Positions 25,045-33,004 of a DNA stretch of 40,495 nucleotides are shown in pieces. The stretch is from contig JAJACP010000012.1 of NCBI GenBank assembly GCA_022601445.1, forward strand, positions 1-40,495, given 5' to 3'. The stretch is from Chlamydiales bacterium (GTDB lineage: Bacteria; Chlamydiota; Chlamydiia; Chlamydiales; JAAKFR01). Positions within the stretch are counted from its first letter, which is position 1; every line of letters begins with the position of its first letter. A program made the position numbers and the translations under genes. A model generated the notes under the pieces. That model was not told the origin of the DNA and did no database searches. It saw only the letters and a list, made by a program, of their open reading frames with translations.

Positions 25045-26350
25045 AGCGAAAGAACCAAAAAAGCGAGAGGTAGATCAGAGCAGGGCCCATTGCCCCTAAA
25101 AAGAGAGGAAAGTACGCAATCTTACCTTGAAAAGAGGGACGCAAAATGGCGTGGCCCACGGGATTGGGCGCATTAGCAATCACCGTAAGCGCCCCCGCAC
25201 ACATAGCACCCGATACCACCAAGTAGTGCTTGAGATCATCGAAGTGCGGTATGTCCAGCGTCAGATAGCTCACAACTGCATTGTCAATAAACGCTGACAA
25301 CACAAAACTCACCATCATGGCTCCAAAATGATTGAGACTTTCCATTAAAGGAATGATCCACCACCCCTGAAGCTCCCCATGGATGATCAAACTAGCAAAA
25401 AAGAAACCAACAAGAATGGCAGCACGCAGATGCAGTGGGGTTTGGTAAAAGGGAGTGGCCTTCCAAAATCCTAAAAAAAGCAGAAAGACACCTAAAAAAA
25501 GAGGAGCCGTCTCTCCTGTGATGACGATCAGCCCCACAAAGATAACGTGAATAACGGTAATCCAGACCGGTGTGGGGTTTTCCGCTTCCTCTTTTTCAAG
25601 GGCAGGCAGCTTTTTAGGAAACCGTTCTTTTTGAAACTCTTTCCTGAATAAGATGTAGTACAAACCCGTTGCAATCAGCATTCCTACAAACTCTTTCCAT
25701 CCAAACCGGACAAGCATGTAGGTCCAGTCCCAGTCCCACCTGTCTGCCACAATAAAAAGAGCACGCGAGGAGAAGGTCGTGAGCATCCCTCCCACAGAGA
25801 TATTGGCAAAGAGAAGACCTAAAGTCGCGTACTGAAAGCGGCGGCTGGGGTAGTAGGGATAGAATTTTTTGCTGAGCAAAATAGCAGAAAGGGCCATGGC
25901 AGCAGGCTCTTTAATGAGTGCTCCCAAAAGAGGCCCTATGGTCACAATGGTCCACCACCAAGCAGCCGGTGTGTCTTTACCCAAGCGTGCGATCTTTTCT
26001 AGGATGGTTTCTGCAAAAGTGATAATGGGGCGCGAGCCAATTACCACCAAGATGACCGTGATATACAGAGCGTGTGTATAGGAGCGCGTATTGACATACT
26101 CAAGGGTGACATCCCACCCACGAATGAGCGTAGAAGCGACAAGTAATGGCACCAGCCAGATGCCAAAAACAACTTCTACTTCGCTGATGAGGTAAAAGAT
26201 TTCAGATAAAAAGTGGTAGTGGCGCCACCTCCTGGGATAGAGCCGTTTTTTTGCTCCTAGCTTTTGAGAATAGGAATAGAGGGTAGGAGTTAAAAACGTG
26301 TGCACCACAGCCAGAGCAAAGATGAGAGTCGAAAAAATCTGAAAGTTCAT
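25043..26350 (-). CDS. Putative Na+/H+ antiporter (chlamydial-type, Na_H_antiport_3-like)
   Basis: A 435-residue inner-membrane protein with about ten or more hydrophobic helices. The segments SAFIDNAVVSYLTLDIP and TVIANAPNPVGHAIL are typical of the ArsB/NhaD-like ion-transporter fold, where such Asn/Asp/Pro breaks line the ion path. I associate the overall sequence with the putative Na+/H+ antiporter family found in Chlamydia (PF07399 as I recall). Its start overlaps the stop of a CPA2-type antiporter (26347-26350, ATGA), so two unrelated cation/proton exchangers are made from one message. The exact ion is not known. Confidence 0.78.
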   Translation of the reverse strand: MNFQIFSTLIFALAVVHTFLTPTLYSYSQKLGAKKRLYPRRWRHYHFLSEIFYLISEVEVVFGIWLVPLLVASTLIRGWDVTLEYVNTRSYTHALYITVILVVIGSRPIITFAETILEKIARLGKDTPAAWWWTIVTIGPLLGALIKEPAAMALSAILLSKKFYPYYPSRRFQYATLGLLFANISVGGMLTTFSSRALFIVADRWDWDWTYMLVRFGWKEFVGMLIATGLYYILFRKEFQKERFPKKLPALEKEEAENPTPVWITVIHVIFVGLIVITGETAPLFLGVFLLFLGFWKATPFYQTPLHLRAAILVGFFFASLIIHGELQGWWIIPLMESLNHFGAMMVSFVLSAFIDNAVVSYLTLDIPHFDDLKHYLVVSGAMCAGALTVIANAPNPVGHAILRPSFQGKIAYFPLFLGAMGPALIYLSLFWFFR

Positions 26351-27462
26351 GCGGGCCTCCGGACAAGACGAATCACAATGGTGATGAAGAGGCCTGTTAG
26401 AAGGAGGTTCAAGGCAAGGCTCAAGCCTGCCACAGTTGTCGCATAGCCAGTCACACCATGCTCAATGGCTAAAACCAAAATCCCTGCGCCTACCTCTCCT
26501 CTTGGAAACATCCCCACACTGACGGCCACTCTCTCACGTAGACTCGCTTCATTTTTATAGCAGAAGATGGGAAAACATTTTCCTAAATTCGCAAGAAGCG
26601 TGATCAAAAGTACATGCAAGAGGGTAACCCAAGGGTTAAAGGCGTGGAAGGGAAATTTTGGCAATAGCAGGCCGACACAAAGCATAAAGGCAATTTTAAT
26701 TCCCCGGTCGAGAAGCATCAAGGGACGCTCTTCAGCCTCAATAAAGGCGTGCTCATGCAGATGCACTTTCCGCCGGCGCGGATCGTGAGGATTGTAAAGC
26801 ACACACCCCAACACAAAAGCAGGAAGTAAAATCTCCAGCTCCACTTCAAGCTGAAGGTGGAGCCATTTTAGCAGAGCGGCCAGGACGATACTGTAGCCTA
26901 AAAGCCACAAGCGACCTGACGGAAGAGGGAGCCGATGCAGAAACTTCCACGCAATAAAAATGAGGACGACCACCATCCCCACGACACTCAATAAGGCGTA
27001 ATGCGGCCCTCCTAATAAAAACTGGAGAGGAATCAGTAGAATAATCGTATCGACATCATCTAAAATGGCTAGAATTTCCACTTTCCGAAAGAGCCAGGTC
27101 ATACCCAGCCCGGCTGCTGCAAGCATGGTGAAAAGAATACCTGATGAAGTGGGAGCTGCAAAACGGGCAATCAACAAAATCTCTTGCCAGGAGTTTTCTT
27201 TAAAATAGGCAAGAAAATAGAGCGTGCAGAAGAGCCATGGGAGAGTCGCAGTGACAGCGGCAATGAGATAGTCTTTAAAATACGAGCGCCAGTTCTGTTT
27301 ATCTAAAACAAATTCGAGCCCCACCTCCATCATGATGTAGGCCAGCATGATATCGGCTGTAAAAGTGAGCGAGCCACGCCACTCCGCTAGATCGAAGAGC
27401 TGTGACACGATCATGCCTAAAATGAGGCAACCACTGAAGATATAGACCAATCGCATTAACAC
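26347..27462 (-). CDS. Cation/proton antiporter, CPA2 (KefB/NapA)-like
   Basis: A 371-residue membrane protein with about 11-12 helices. EILAILDDVDTIILLIPLQF contains the acidic D-D pair on the discontinuous helix where CPA exchangers bind cation. RVAVSVGMFPRGEVGAGILVLAIEHG is the late helix block with an R-G-E-V motif typical of CPA2/Na+/H+ exchangers. There is no cytosolic TrkA-N or UspA domain, so this is a minimal exchanger. It is the first gene of a two-gene unit with the antiporter at 25043-26350, divergent from mgtE with only 49 bp between them. Substrate (Na+ or K+) unknown. Confidence 0.86.
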   Translation of the reverse strand: MLMRLVYIFSGCLILGMIVSQLFDLAEWRGSLTFTADIMLAYIMMEVGLEFVLDKQNWRSYFKDYLIAAVTATLPWLFCTLYFLAYFKENSWQEILLIARFAAPTSSGILFTMLAAAGLGMTWLFRKVEILAILDDVDTIILLIPLQFLLGGPHYALLSVVGMVVVLIFIAWKFLHRLPLPSGRLWLLGYSIVLAALLKWLHLQLEVELEILLPAFVLGCVLYNPHDPRRRKVHLHEHAFIEAEERPLMLLDRGIKIAFMLCVGLLLPKFPFHAFNPWVTLLHVLLITLLANLGKCFPIFCYKNEASLRERVAVSVGMFPRGEVGAGILVLAIEHGVTGYATTVAGLSLALNLLLTGLFITIVIRLVRRPA

Positions 27463-27511
27463 GTGTTGATAAACGCTTTTGAATTAAAAGAAAATTCTAT
27501 AAAACGGGAAC

Positions 27512-28528
27512 GTGAGAATCGACACGACCAAAAGAATCAGCCAGCGCGATTTGGATAGTGAAATCCGTGCTTTTACGGACCCCTATCCGTATATTTTTAC
27601 CATTACACAGACTGTTGAAGAGGTATTGAGCGCTCTACAGTCAAAAAAAATCGAAAAACGAGTCGAGTACCTTTACGTCACAGATAAAGAGAATAAGCTT
27701 GTTGGCCTCTTAAATCTCCCTGACCTTCTCTATAACTCTCCCAAAACGCCATTGATCGATCTGATCGATACAGACATCCTATCCGTGAGTGAAGAGGCTC
27801 CGTTAGAAAAGGGATTGAAGCTACTAGCTAAAAACCAGATTCTGGTTGTGCCTGTTGTGAACACGGAGAAGCAGTTTGTGGGCATACTGGAGATCCTCCC
27901 CCATGCGCAAGACCCTAAAGAAGAGGTCACGAAAGTTCATTATAAAAATCTGAAAGAAGATATTTTCCAGTTTATTGGATTTTCTATCGAGCAAAGGAAA
28001 CAAGCCTCTCCTTGGCACGAATACCGCCTGAGAATGCCGTGGCTTCTTTGTAATCTTGTCGGGGGGCTTATCTGCGCGGTGATCTCTGAATTTCTTCAAG
28101 CTCCCCTCGTAGAAGTGGTCCTGTTGGCCTTTTTTATTCCGCTCGTTTTGGGCTTGGGTGAATCGATTGGCATTCAATCGATGACCTTAAGTCTCCGCTT
28201 CTTGCATATTCGTAAGGTGCACTGGAGGCAAGTGTGGCGCCGTATTGTAGTTGAGGGCAAGTCGAGCTTTTTATTGGGAGTCACCAGCGCCATTATTGTC
28301 TGTTTTTTCTATTTTGCGTGGAGTATTGATCTGCTTCCCATTCTTTCTATTGGAATTGCTGTTGTGGGAGCCATGGTAGCAGCTGCACTGTTTGGAGCCA
28401 TCTTTCCCATCTTGCTTCACGCCCTACATCTCGACCCAAAAGTGGCGGCGGGTCCAGTTGTGTTAATGATGGCCGATATCATCACCATCACCATCTACTT
28501 AGGCTTGAGCACACTGATGCTGACGTAA
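27512..28528 (+). CDS. mgtE: MgtE-type Mg2+ transporter lacking the N-domain
   Basis: Residues about 13-130 form two CBS domains (LYVTDKENKLVGLLNLPDLL and ILVVPVVNTEKQFVGILEIL), followed by five transmembrane helices (about 175-338). The channel motifs are recognisable: PLVLGLGESIGIQSMTLSLR in place of the usual G-N-x-G-x-Q, and DPKVAAGPVVLMMADIITI with the conserved late Asp. The usual N-terminal MgtE_N helical domain of about 120 residues is absent. A stop codon in frame at 27500-27502 precedes the GTG start, and the divergent gene begins 49 bp away, so it is not hidden upstream. The 3' end overlaps the convergent heptose kinase gene by 30 bp. Confidence 0.88.
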   Translation: MRIDTTKRISQRDLDSEIRAFTDPYPYIFTITQTVEEVLSALQSKKIEKRVEYLYVTDKENKLVGLLNLPDLLYNSPKTPLIDLIDTDILSVSEEAPLEKGLKLLAKNQILVVPVVNTEKQFVGILEILPHAQDPKEEVTKVHYKNLKEDIFQFIGFSIEQRKQASPWHEYRLRMPWLLCNLVGGLICAVISEFLQAPLVEVVLLAFFIPLVLGLGESIGIQSMTLSLRFLHIRKVHWRQVWRRIVVEGKSSFLLGVTSAIIVCFFYFAWSIDLLPILSIGIAVVGAMVAAALFGAIFPILLHALHLDPKVAAGPVVLMMADIITITIYLGLSTLMLT

Positions 28529-29452
28529 GACTAAATCATTATGAGAAACTCGAGCGCATCCAATCCGTTCAATGGCAATGCCAGCTGCAAGATTCGCGAG
28601 ATGAGCCGCCTCTGCTAGTGGAAGCTGATTGACAAGAGCTGCGGTGACAACAGCTAAAACGGTATCCCCGGCTCCTGTGACATCCTTGATTTCATGCACC
28701 TGAGCAGGAAAGTCGTGGCGCACACAATCGTGGCGACTATAAATAGAAATTCCCTCTTTGGCACGGGTGATCATCAATGTTTCAACAGCCACCTCTTGTA
28801 GGATTTGGCGTGCCACATCGTCTAGGGTGGCCTCCATACCGAGGCCAGCTGCGGCTACCGCTTCAGAAAAATTAGGTTTCAGCAAAGAAGAGCCGCGGTA
28901 ACGAAAAAAGTCGCGCCCTTTTGGATCCACAATCACGGGCACTCCTAGCTGGCGTGCTTGTGTGATCAGCTCGCTTAGAAGTGCCGCTGTTAAAAAGCCT
29001 TTGGCATAGTCTGAAATCGCCACACCATCCACGCTCTTCAAAAGAGTGGGAAAGGTCGCACAGATCTGCTTTTCAAGAGAAGAATCAAGAAGAGAGGGCC
29101 TCTCGTGGTCGATCCGCACAATTTGTTGGCCAGAAGCAATCATCCGATTTTTGACAGGAGTCTGAAAAGAGGGATCTTCCACCAAAGCAGAGGTGTCGAC
29201 TCCTTCCTGCTCCAATGCATCCCGAAAATAAGAACCGGCAGCATCAGCCCCCACACGCCCCAACGCCACCACCTCCATTCCCAGAGAGACGAGATTCAAG
29301 ATCGCATTACCTGCTCCTCCAGGCCGCCTACTCTCTTCACTCACACGCAGCACCGGCACCGGGGCTTCAGGAGAGATCCGCTGAACATCCCCCATCGTGT
29401 AGACATCGAGCATCACATCGCCGACAACCAAAACGCGCTTTTTCTCAAACAT
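28499..29452 (-). CDS. rfaE1: D-glycero-beta-D-manno-heptose-7-phosphate kinase (RfaE domain I / HldA)
   Basis: This PfkB-fold kinase phosphorylates heptose-7-phosphate at C1 on the way to ADP-heptose for LPS inner core. The start at 29452 (MFEKKRVLVVGDVMLDVY) is chosen because the codons upstream overlap hldD; the ATG shares one base with the hldD stop. RfaE-type motifs are clear: RISPEAPVPVL, RRPGGAGNA (42-50), DPKGRDFFRYRGSSLLKPN and DVTGAGDT near the C-terminus. The adenylyltransferase domain of the fused HldE is absent, so that step must be encoded elsewhere. It is cotranscribed with hldD, which catalyses the last step of the same pathway. Confidence 0.92.
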   Translation of the reverse strand: MFEKKRVLVVGDVMLDVYTMGDVQRISPEAPVPVLRVSEESRRPGGAGNAILNLVSLGMEVVALGRVGADAAGSYFRDALEQEGVDTSALVEDPSFQTPVKNRMIASGQQIVRIDHERPSLLDSSLEKQICATFPTLLKSVDGVAISDYAKGFLTAALLSELITQARQLGVPVIVDPKGRDFFRYRGSSLLKPNFSEAVAAAGLGMEATLDDVARQILQEVAVETLMITRAKEGISIYSRHDCVRHDFPAQVHEIKDVTGAGDTVLAVVTAALVNQLPLAEAAHLANLAAGIAIERIGCARVSHNDLVLRQHQCAQA

Positions 29453-30429
29453 TACCAATACCGACCTGGAACCACATAATTTTGGACATAATCTCTCACT
29501 GCCGCCTCCAAAGAGAACGTAGGCTTTAGCAGATGTGCCGATTTTTGCACATCCGCGCACGTGTAATTTTGGTATTTACCGATCAAGTCCTCCGGCATCG
29601 GGATATACTCGATTGAGATTGGTTTTTCAAGCGCTTTGATCACGCCGCCAGCCAGCGCATTCCACGTCTCAGGCTTCCCTGAGCCAACATTAAAGATGCC
29701 CGTCTCGTCATTGGTCAAAAACTGCACCGTCATCGCCGCTGCATCTTTCACATAGATAAAGTCACGCACCTGATCGCCATCTCCATACTTCTCTGGCTCA
29801 GACGATTTAAAGAGACAGATCTTGCCTGTTTTAAGTGCATCGGGCACCATCTTCAAAATCACAGAGGCCATCCGCCCTTTATGAAACTCGTTGGGACCGT
29901 ATACATTGAAGTATTTGAGACCAACCACCTTATCCAACAAATTCTGTCCCTTTAGCCAGAGATCAAAAAGATGTTTGGAATAACCATACATATTCATAGG
30001 ATGATACTGCTCAAGTGTCTCATGCGCATCGGAGAAACCCAAATTCCCCTCACCATAAGTTGCAGCAGACGAGGCATAGATAAAACGGTGGCTGTGTGCT
30101 AGTGCGTATTCTGCTAGGCGGACCGAGTAGCGGTAGTTATTTTCGAGTAGGTAGTTGGCATCTGTTTCCACCGTACTCGAGCAGGCGCCTAGATGGAGGA
30201 AAGCTTCAATATCCCGCTCGCGCCCCACTAGCCAATCAAAAAGCGTGTCTTTGTGGATGCAATCGACAAAGGCTTTTCCGACCAAGTTCTTCCACTTATC
30301 GGTATGATCAAGATTGTCAACAACCACGATGTTGTTAAACCCTTGATCATTTAAAATCCGTACGACGCCCGACCCGATGAAACCGGCACCGCCTGTCACG
30401 ACAATATATTTATCTTTGAAGAGTTTCAT
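29452..30429 (-). CDS. hldD: ADP-L-glycero-D-manno-heptose 6-epimerase
   Basis: HldD epimerises ADP-D,D-heptose to ADP-L,D-heptose, the precursor of LPS inner-core heptose. I place the start at ATG 30429 (MKLFKDKYIVVTGGAGFIGSG); an ATG at 30453 would add eight hydrophobic residues ahead of the Rossmann strand. GGAGFIGSG (13-21) is the NAD(P) loop. SSAATYGEG and YGYSKHLFD give the Ser/Tyr-xxx-Lys catalytic set. HKGRMASVILK and DGDQVRDFIYVKD fit HldD closely. The length of 325 is slightly above the usual 310. It is the upstream partner of the heptose kinase. Confidence 0.94.
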   Translation of the reverse strand: MKLFKDKYIVVTGGAGFIGSGVVRILNDQGFNNIVVVDNLDHTDKWKNLVGKAFVDCIHKDTLFDWLVGRERDIEAFLHLGACSSTVETDANYLLENNYRYSVRLAEYALAHSHRFIYASSAATYGEGNLGFSDAHETLEQYHPMNMYGYSKHLFDLWLKGQNLLDKVVGLKYFNVYGPNEFHKGRMASVILKMVPDALKTGKICLFKSSEPEKYGDGDQVRDFIYVKDAAAMTVQFLTNDETGIFNVGSGKPETWNALAGGVIKALEKPISIEYIPMPEDLIGKYQNYTCADVQKSAHLLKPTFSLEAAVRDYVQNYVVPGRYW

Positions 30430-30462
30430 AAGAAGGAAAGATAACAAAAGCAAGGATAATAA

Positions 30463-30490
30463 TTCGACAGAAAAACTCCACTTCTATAAA
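30463..30490 (+). promoter_or_regulatory. Promoter candidate for the 71-residue small protein
   Basis: TTCGAC (30463-30468) and TATAAA (30485-30490) are separated by 16 bases. The start site would be near 30497, just before the Shine-Dalgarno AGGAGG at 30501-30506. Confidence 0.45.
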
Positions 30491-30512
30491 CCAGTTTTGA
30501 AGGAGGTGAGCT

Positions 30513-30728
30513 ATGAAAATAGAAACAAATGTCGGGATCTATCCGGCACACTCTCAACTAGCGCATGCAAAGCGTGGAGGACCCACGATTCCACTTGCGA
30601 CTCTCACATCAAGCCGGACGTGGAGCGCAAAAAGCACGCTTGCTCAATCTGTTACAGATGGGGTAGGCAGCTTTTTCCATGGAGATCTAACATATGTGAT
30701 TAATAGCGTCAAAAACGCTGAATATTAA
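30513..30728 (+). CDS. Small 71-residue protein with consensus ribosome site (unknown)
   Basis: The ATG at 30513 follows AAGGAGGTGA, close to a perfect anti-16S match, with six bases between AGGAGG and the ATG. The product starts MKIETNVGIYPAHSQLAHAK and is Thr/Ser-rich, without a signal peptide or long hydrophobic stretch. I recognise no family. The end of the gene runs into an imperfect hairpin (30696-30732) pairing GTGATTAATA with TATTAATCAC. A promoter candidate stands upstream. Such a strong ribosome site suggests high expression, as seen for small abundant or secreted proteins; the product itself gives no functional clue. The next gene, at 30802, has its own promoter candidate. Confidence 0.62.
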   Translation: MKIETNVGIYPAHSQLAHAKRGGPTIPLATLTSSRTWSAKSTLAQSVTDGVGSFFHGDLTYVINSVKNAEY

Positions 30729-30746
30729 TCACTTATATTTAATATA

Positions 30747-30794
30747 CCCTAATTAGTTAGTATTTGTTAAAATAATAAGTATAATTAATTAGGG
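30747..30794. repeat. Inverted repeat flanking the promoter of the proline-rich protein gene
   Basis: CCCTAATTA (30747-30755) and TAATTAGGG (30786-30794) form perfect 9-bp inverted arms 30 bases apart. They bracket the promoter candidate (30757-30785), and the right arm carries the AGGG before the ATG at 30802. The spacing could suit a dimeric regulator or a leader hairpin; AT-richness makes chance matches easier. Confidence 0.6.
30757..30785 (+). promoter_or_regulatory. Promoter candidate for the proline-rich protein gene
   Basis: TTAGTA (30757-30762) and a perfect TATAAT (30780-30785) are separated by 17 bases. The start site would be near 30792, giving a leader of about ten bases. Confidence 0.5.
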
Positions 30795-30801
30795 TTTATT
30801 T

Positions 30802-32271
30802 ATGTCCAAGCCTATTGATCAATTTAATGCAATTGTTGGAGGTCTTGAGCAAAGAGGTCACCGTGTTGTATTCCACAATAAGAAATTTAAAAACGTAACG
30901 ACTACAGAAGCAAAAAAACTTGCAGGAGAAGGTGCGATTACCGATCTTGCAGATCTTAAGGACAAGATCGTTGAGTTTGTTCAACAAAACGATCTCGATA
31001 CAACAAAATTGACTCAAGCTCTACAAAAAAGAGAGAAAAGTCTAGCAGGTCGATTTGTTCTATGGGGACGAGGACGTCAGTTAGAAGGAATCCGGAAGTT
31101 AGGGATTGTAGAGGGTGCGATTAAGGGTGTAAAGACTGTAGAATCTCGCAGCCCAGCAAAACAAGAAGTTTCATCCGCACCGCCACCACCAGAGGCCCCA
31201 AAAAGCGCAGAACAAGCTCCTCCGCCGCTGCCAAAAGCAGGCGGTGCCCCTCCTCCACCTCCTCCCATGGGAGCGCCCCCTCCGCCTCCAGGATTGGGGT
31301 CAGCCAAGCCAAAAGCCACCTTCGCTCATCGAAAGCTCACAGAAGAGGCCGACAAACTAGGACACTTGTCTGATGAACCAGCACGTCCTCAGGTCCAACC
31401 TGGGCATGATATGGGAAAACTTTCACAACTAACGGATGCTGAAAGAAAAGCGTATCAATCTGCAATCGATACCTACCTTTATGGAACGCCCTACCAAGTA
31501 GACGTAAGAAAAGGAATGAAAACCGAGCAGGTCACTCAAAGAGAAAACAACGGACTCGAGCATACTTTAGAAAGAGTGGGAAAAGAGCTAAAAGCACACG
31601 CTGATGATATAGAGCAACTAGAAGGGAAGCAGCTCCAATTGAGACAGGGGCAAGAAAGAGTTAAAGTACTGCAAGAGCGCATCGGAAAGATGCAAGCTGC
31701 AAATGCCGATAACAAACCCTTCACTCTCTATACGGTTCAGCAAGGAAAGGCAGGTCAACCCATCACGTTTGTATCGGACGCTGAGTATGCAGCCTATCTG
31801 GAGCAGCTCTCTAACGATGAGACCACCTTTCTTAAAGCGCACAATGCCTTTATGCCCCCCCAATTAACTTTGGGACACGAAATCAAGCGTTGTCAAGAAG
31901 AGGTGCGCCAGCTTGAAAGCGATAACCAGCAACTCAAAACCGAACTTGACGCTTTAAAGGGCCAAATAGACAGGCGGCACGCGAAAACAGATGGAGAGGT
32001 TCCCTTTGACCAGCTGGCCGCCGTATATGCTAAAAAGACAAATCTTCGTGATAGCTGGAGAAGTGTGTTAGAAAAATTAGGTAGAGGAACAAAGGTTAAA
32101 GACGAAGAACCCACTGCCCAGTCTCCTACTCAAGCCAAGCTAGCTGCATTAGAAGAACGGGCTCCTTTGTCTAAAATATATCGAGACTTTTTTCTCTCTG
32201 TTCCTCAACCAATCCAAATGCTACTTGGTCAGGGGAATACGCCGAAAACGATCGATGCGGACGGCAAGTAA
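30802..32271 (+). CDS. Proline-rich coiled-coil protein, candidate effector (unknown)
   Basis: The 489-residue protein has no signal peptide or membrane helix. Residues 1-115 are a basic helical domain. Residues 127-163 form a polyproline tract with runs of four to six prolines separated by Gly/Ala/Met, the type seen in formin FH1 and VASP segments that bind profilin or SH3/WW domains. Coiled-coil segments follow at about 250-300 and 358-392. The remainder is polar. This composition is rare in bacterial housekeeping proteins and is found in secreted effectors acting on host actin or signalling. I see no WH2 or FH2 domain, so actin nucleation is not supported. Its 3' end overlaps the convergent ispE gene by 101 bp. 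Confidence 0.75.
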   Translation: MSKPIDQFNAIVGGLEQRGHRVVFHNKKFKNVTTTEAKKLAGEGAITDLADLKDKIVEFVQQNDLDTTKLTQALQKREKSLAGRFVLWGRGRQLEGIRKLGIVEGAIKGVKTVESRSPAKQEVSSAPPPPEAPKSAEQAPPPLPKAGGAPPPPPPMGAPPPPPGLGSAKPKATFAHRKLTEEADKLGHLSDEPARPQVQPGHDMGKLSQLTDAERKAYQSAIDTYLYGTPYQVDVRKGMKTEQVTQRENNGLEHTLERVGKELKAHADDIEQLEGKQLQLRQGQERVKVLQERIGKMQAANADNKPFTLYTVQQGKAGQPITFVSDAEYAAYLEQLSNDETTFLKAHNAFMPPQLTLGHEIKRCQEEVRQLESDNQQLKTELDALKGQIDRRHAKTDGEVPFDQLAAVYAKKTNLRDSWRSVLEKLGRGTKVKDEEPTAQSPTQAKLAALEERAPLSKIYRDFFLSVPQPIQMLLGQGNTPKTIDADGK

Positions 32272-33004
32272 AGAAGGCGGTACCTGAGCCACTCATGGTG
32301 CCCTCTAAACGCTCTTTGACCTCTCTTAGAGAAGGGCGTAGTCGAAAGGCGGGTGCCTCGAGATCGTTATGAAAAACAGGTTTACCTGCTAAAAAGCTCT
32401 CCAAAAGTGCCTCGGGATCTTCCTGTGAACACTTGTCTAAGTTGAGTGCTTGATACACCTTAGGTGTGGAAAGGCCTCCCTTTGGCTTGTAAATCTTAAG
32501 CGACTGGTCTAAGCGAAAACCCGGTAAATCCCGCACAATTTCTCCTCTTCCCGTACAGTAAGCTGCTCCTGAGGAAAAAAAGAAAGGAACGTCCGACCCA
32601 AGCTCAGCTGACCAAGTTTGTAAATCAGGTACGGTGATGGGAGAGCCTAAAAGTGCATTGAGTCCTATTAGGGTCGTGGCTGCATTACTACTTCCCCCAC
32701 CCAAACCGGCTTCGGTCGGAATTTTTTTTTCTAAATGGATGGAAACAGCAAAGTTGAGTCCACTCTTTTTGCGGAAAAGCTCAACGGCTCTGGTAACTAA
32801 ATTGGGGCCGATTGAAGAATCGGTGCAGATAAGTGCATCCTCTTTAGAAAGGGTAAAGGTGAGTGTGTCAGCAAGATCGATTGTGTGAAAAAGAGAGGCA
32901 AGCTCGTGAAACCCATCACGACGCTTGCCTAGAATACGCAGAAAAAGATTCACCTTTGCAGGCGAGGAGAGTGTGAGACTACTGGGCAGTCTCTTCTTCG
33001 GCAA
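32171..33004 (-). CDS. ispE: 4-diphosphocytidyl-2-C-methyl-D-erythritol kinase
   Basis: IspE phosphorylates CDP-methylerythritol in the MEP route to isoprenoids. It is a GHMP kinase with SSPAKVNLFLRI (catalytic Lys17), the ATP loop EAGLGGGSSNAA (98-109), GSDVPFF (catalytic Asp138) and GTMSGSGTAFF near the end. The 277-residue length is normal. The start overlaps the end of rplI by 26 bp, making ispE the last gene of the translation operon, the same order I recall for C. trachomatis. The last 101 bp are shared in antisense with the proline-rich protein gene. Confidence 0.95.
   Translation of the reverse strand: MPKKRLPSSLTLSSPAKVNLFLRILGKRRDGFHELASLFHTIDLADTLTFTLSKEDALICTDSSIGPNLVTRAVELFRKKSGLNFAVSIHLEKKIPTEAGLGGGSSNAATTLIGLNALLGSPITVPDLQTWSAELGSDVPFFFSSGAAYCTGRGEIVRDLPGFRLDQSLKIYKPKGGLSTPKVYQALNLDKCSQEDPEALLESFLAGKPVFHNDLEAPAFRLRPSLREVKERLEGTMSGSGTAFFTCRPHRSFSAYSPDQVAFGLVEEQREKSLDIF

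Noticed and set aside
31077-31319. Glycine-rich open frames on the minus strand opposite the proline-rich tract
   Set aside because: They are the mirror of the CCN proline codons in the real gene and have no ribosome site.
30802-32271. True formin or WH2-type actin nucleator
   Set aside because: A polyproline tract and coiled coils are present, but no FH2 domain or WH2 motif could be recognised.
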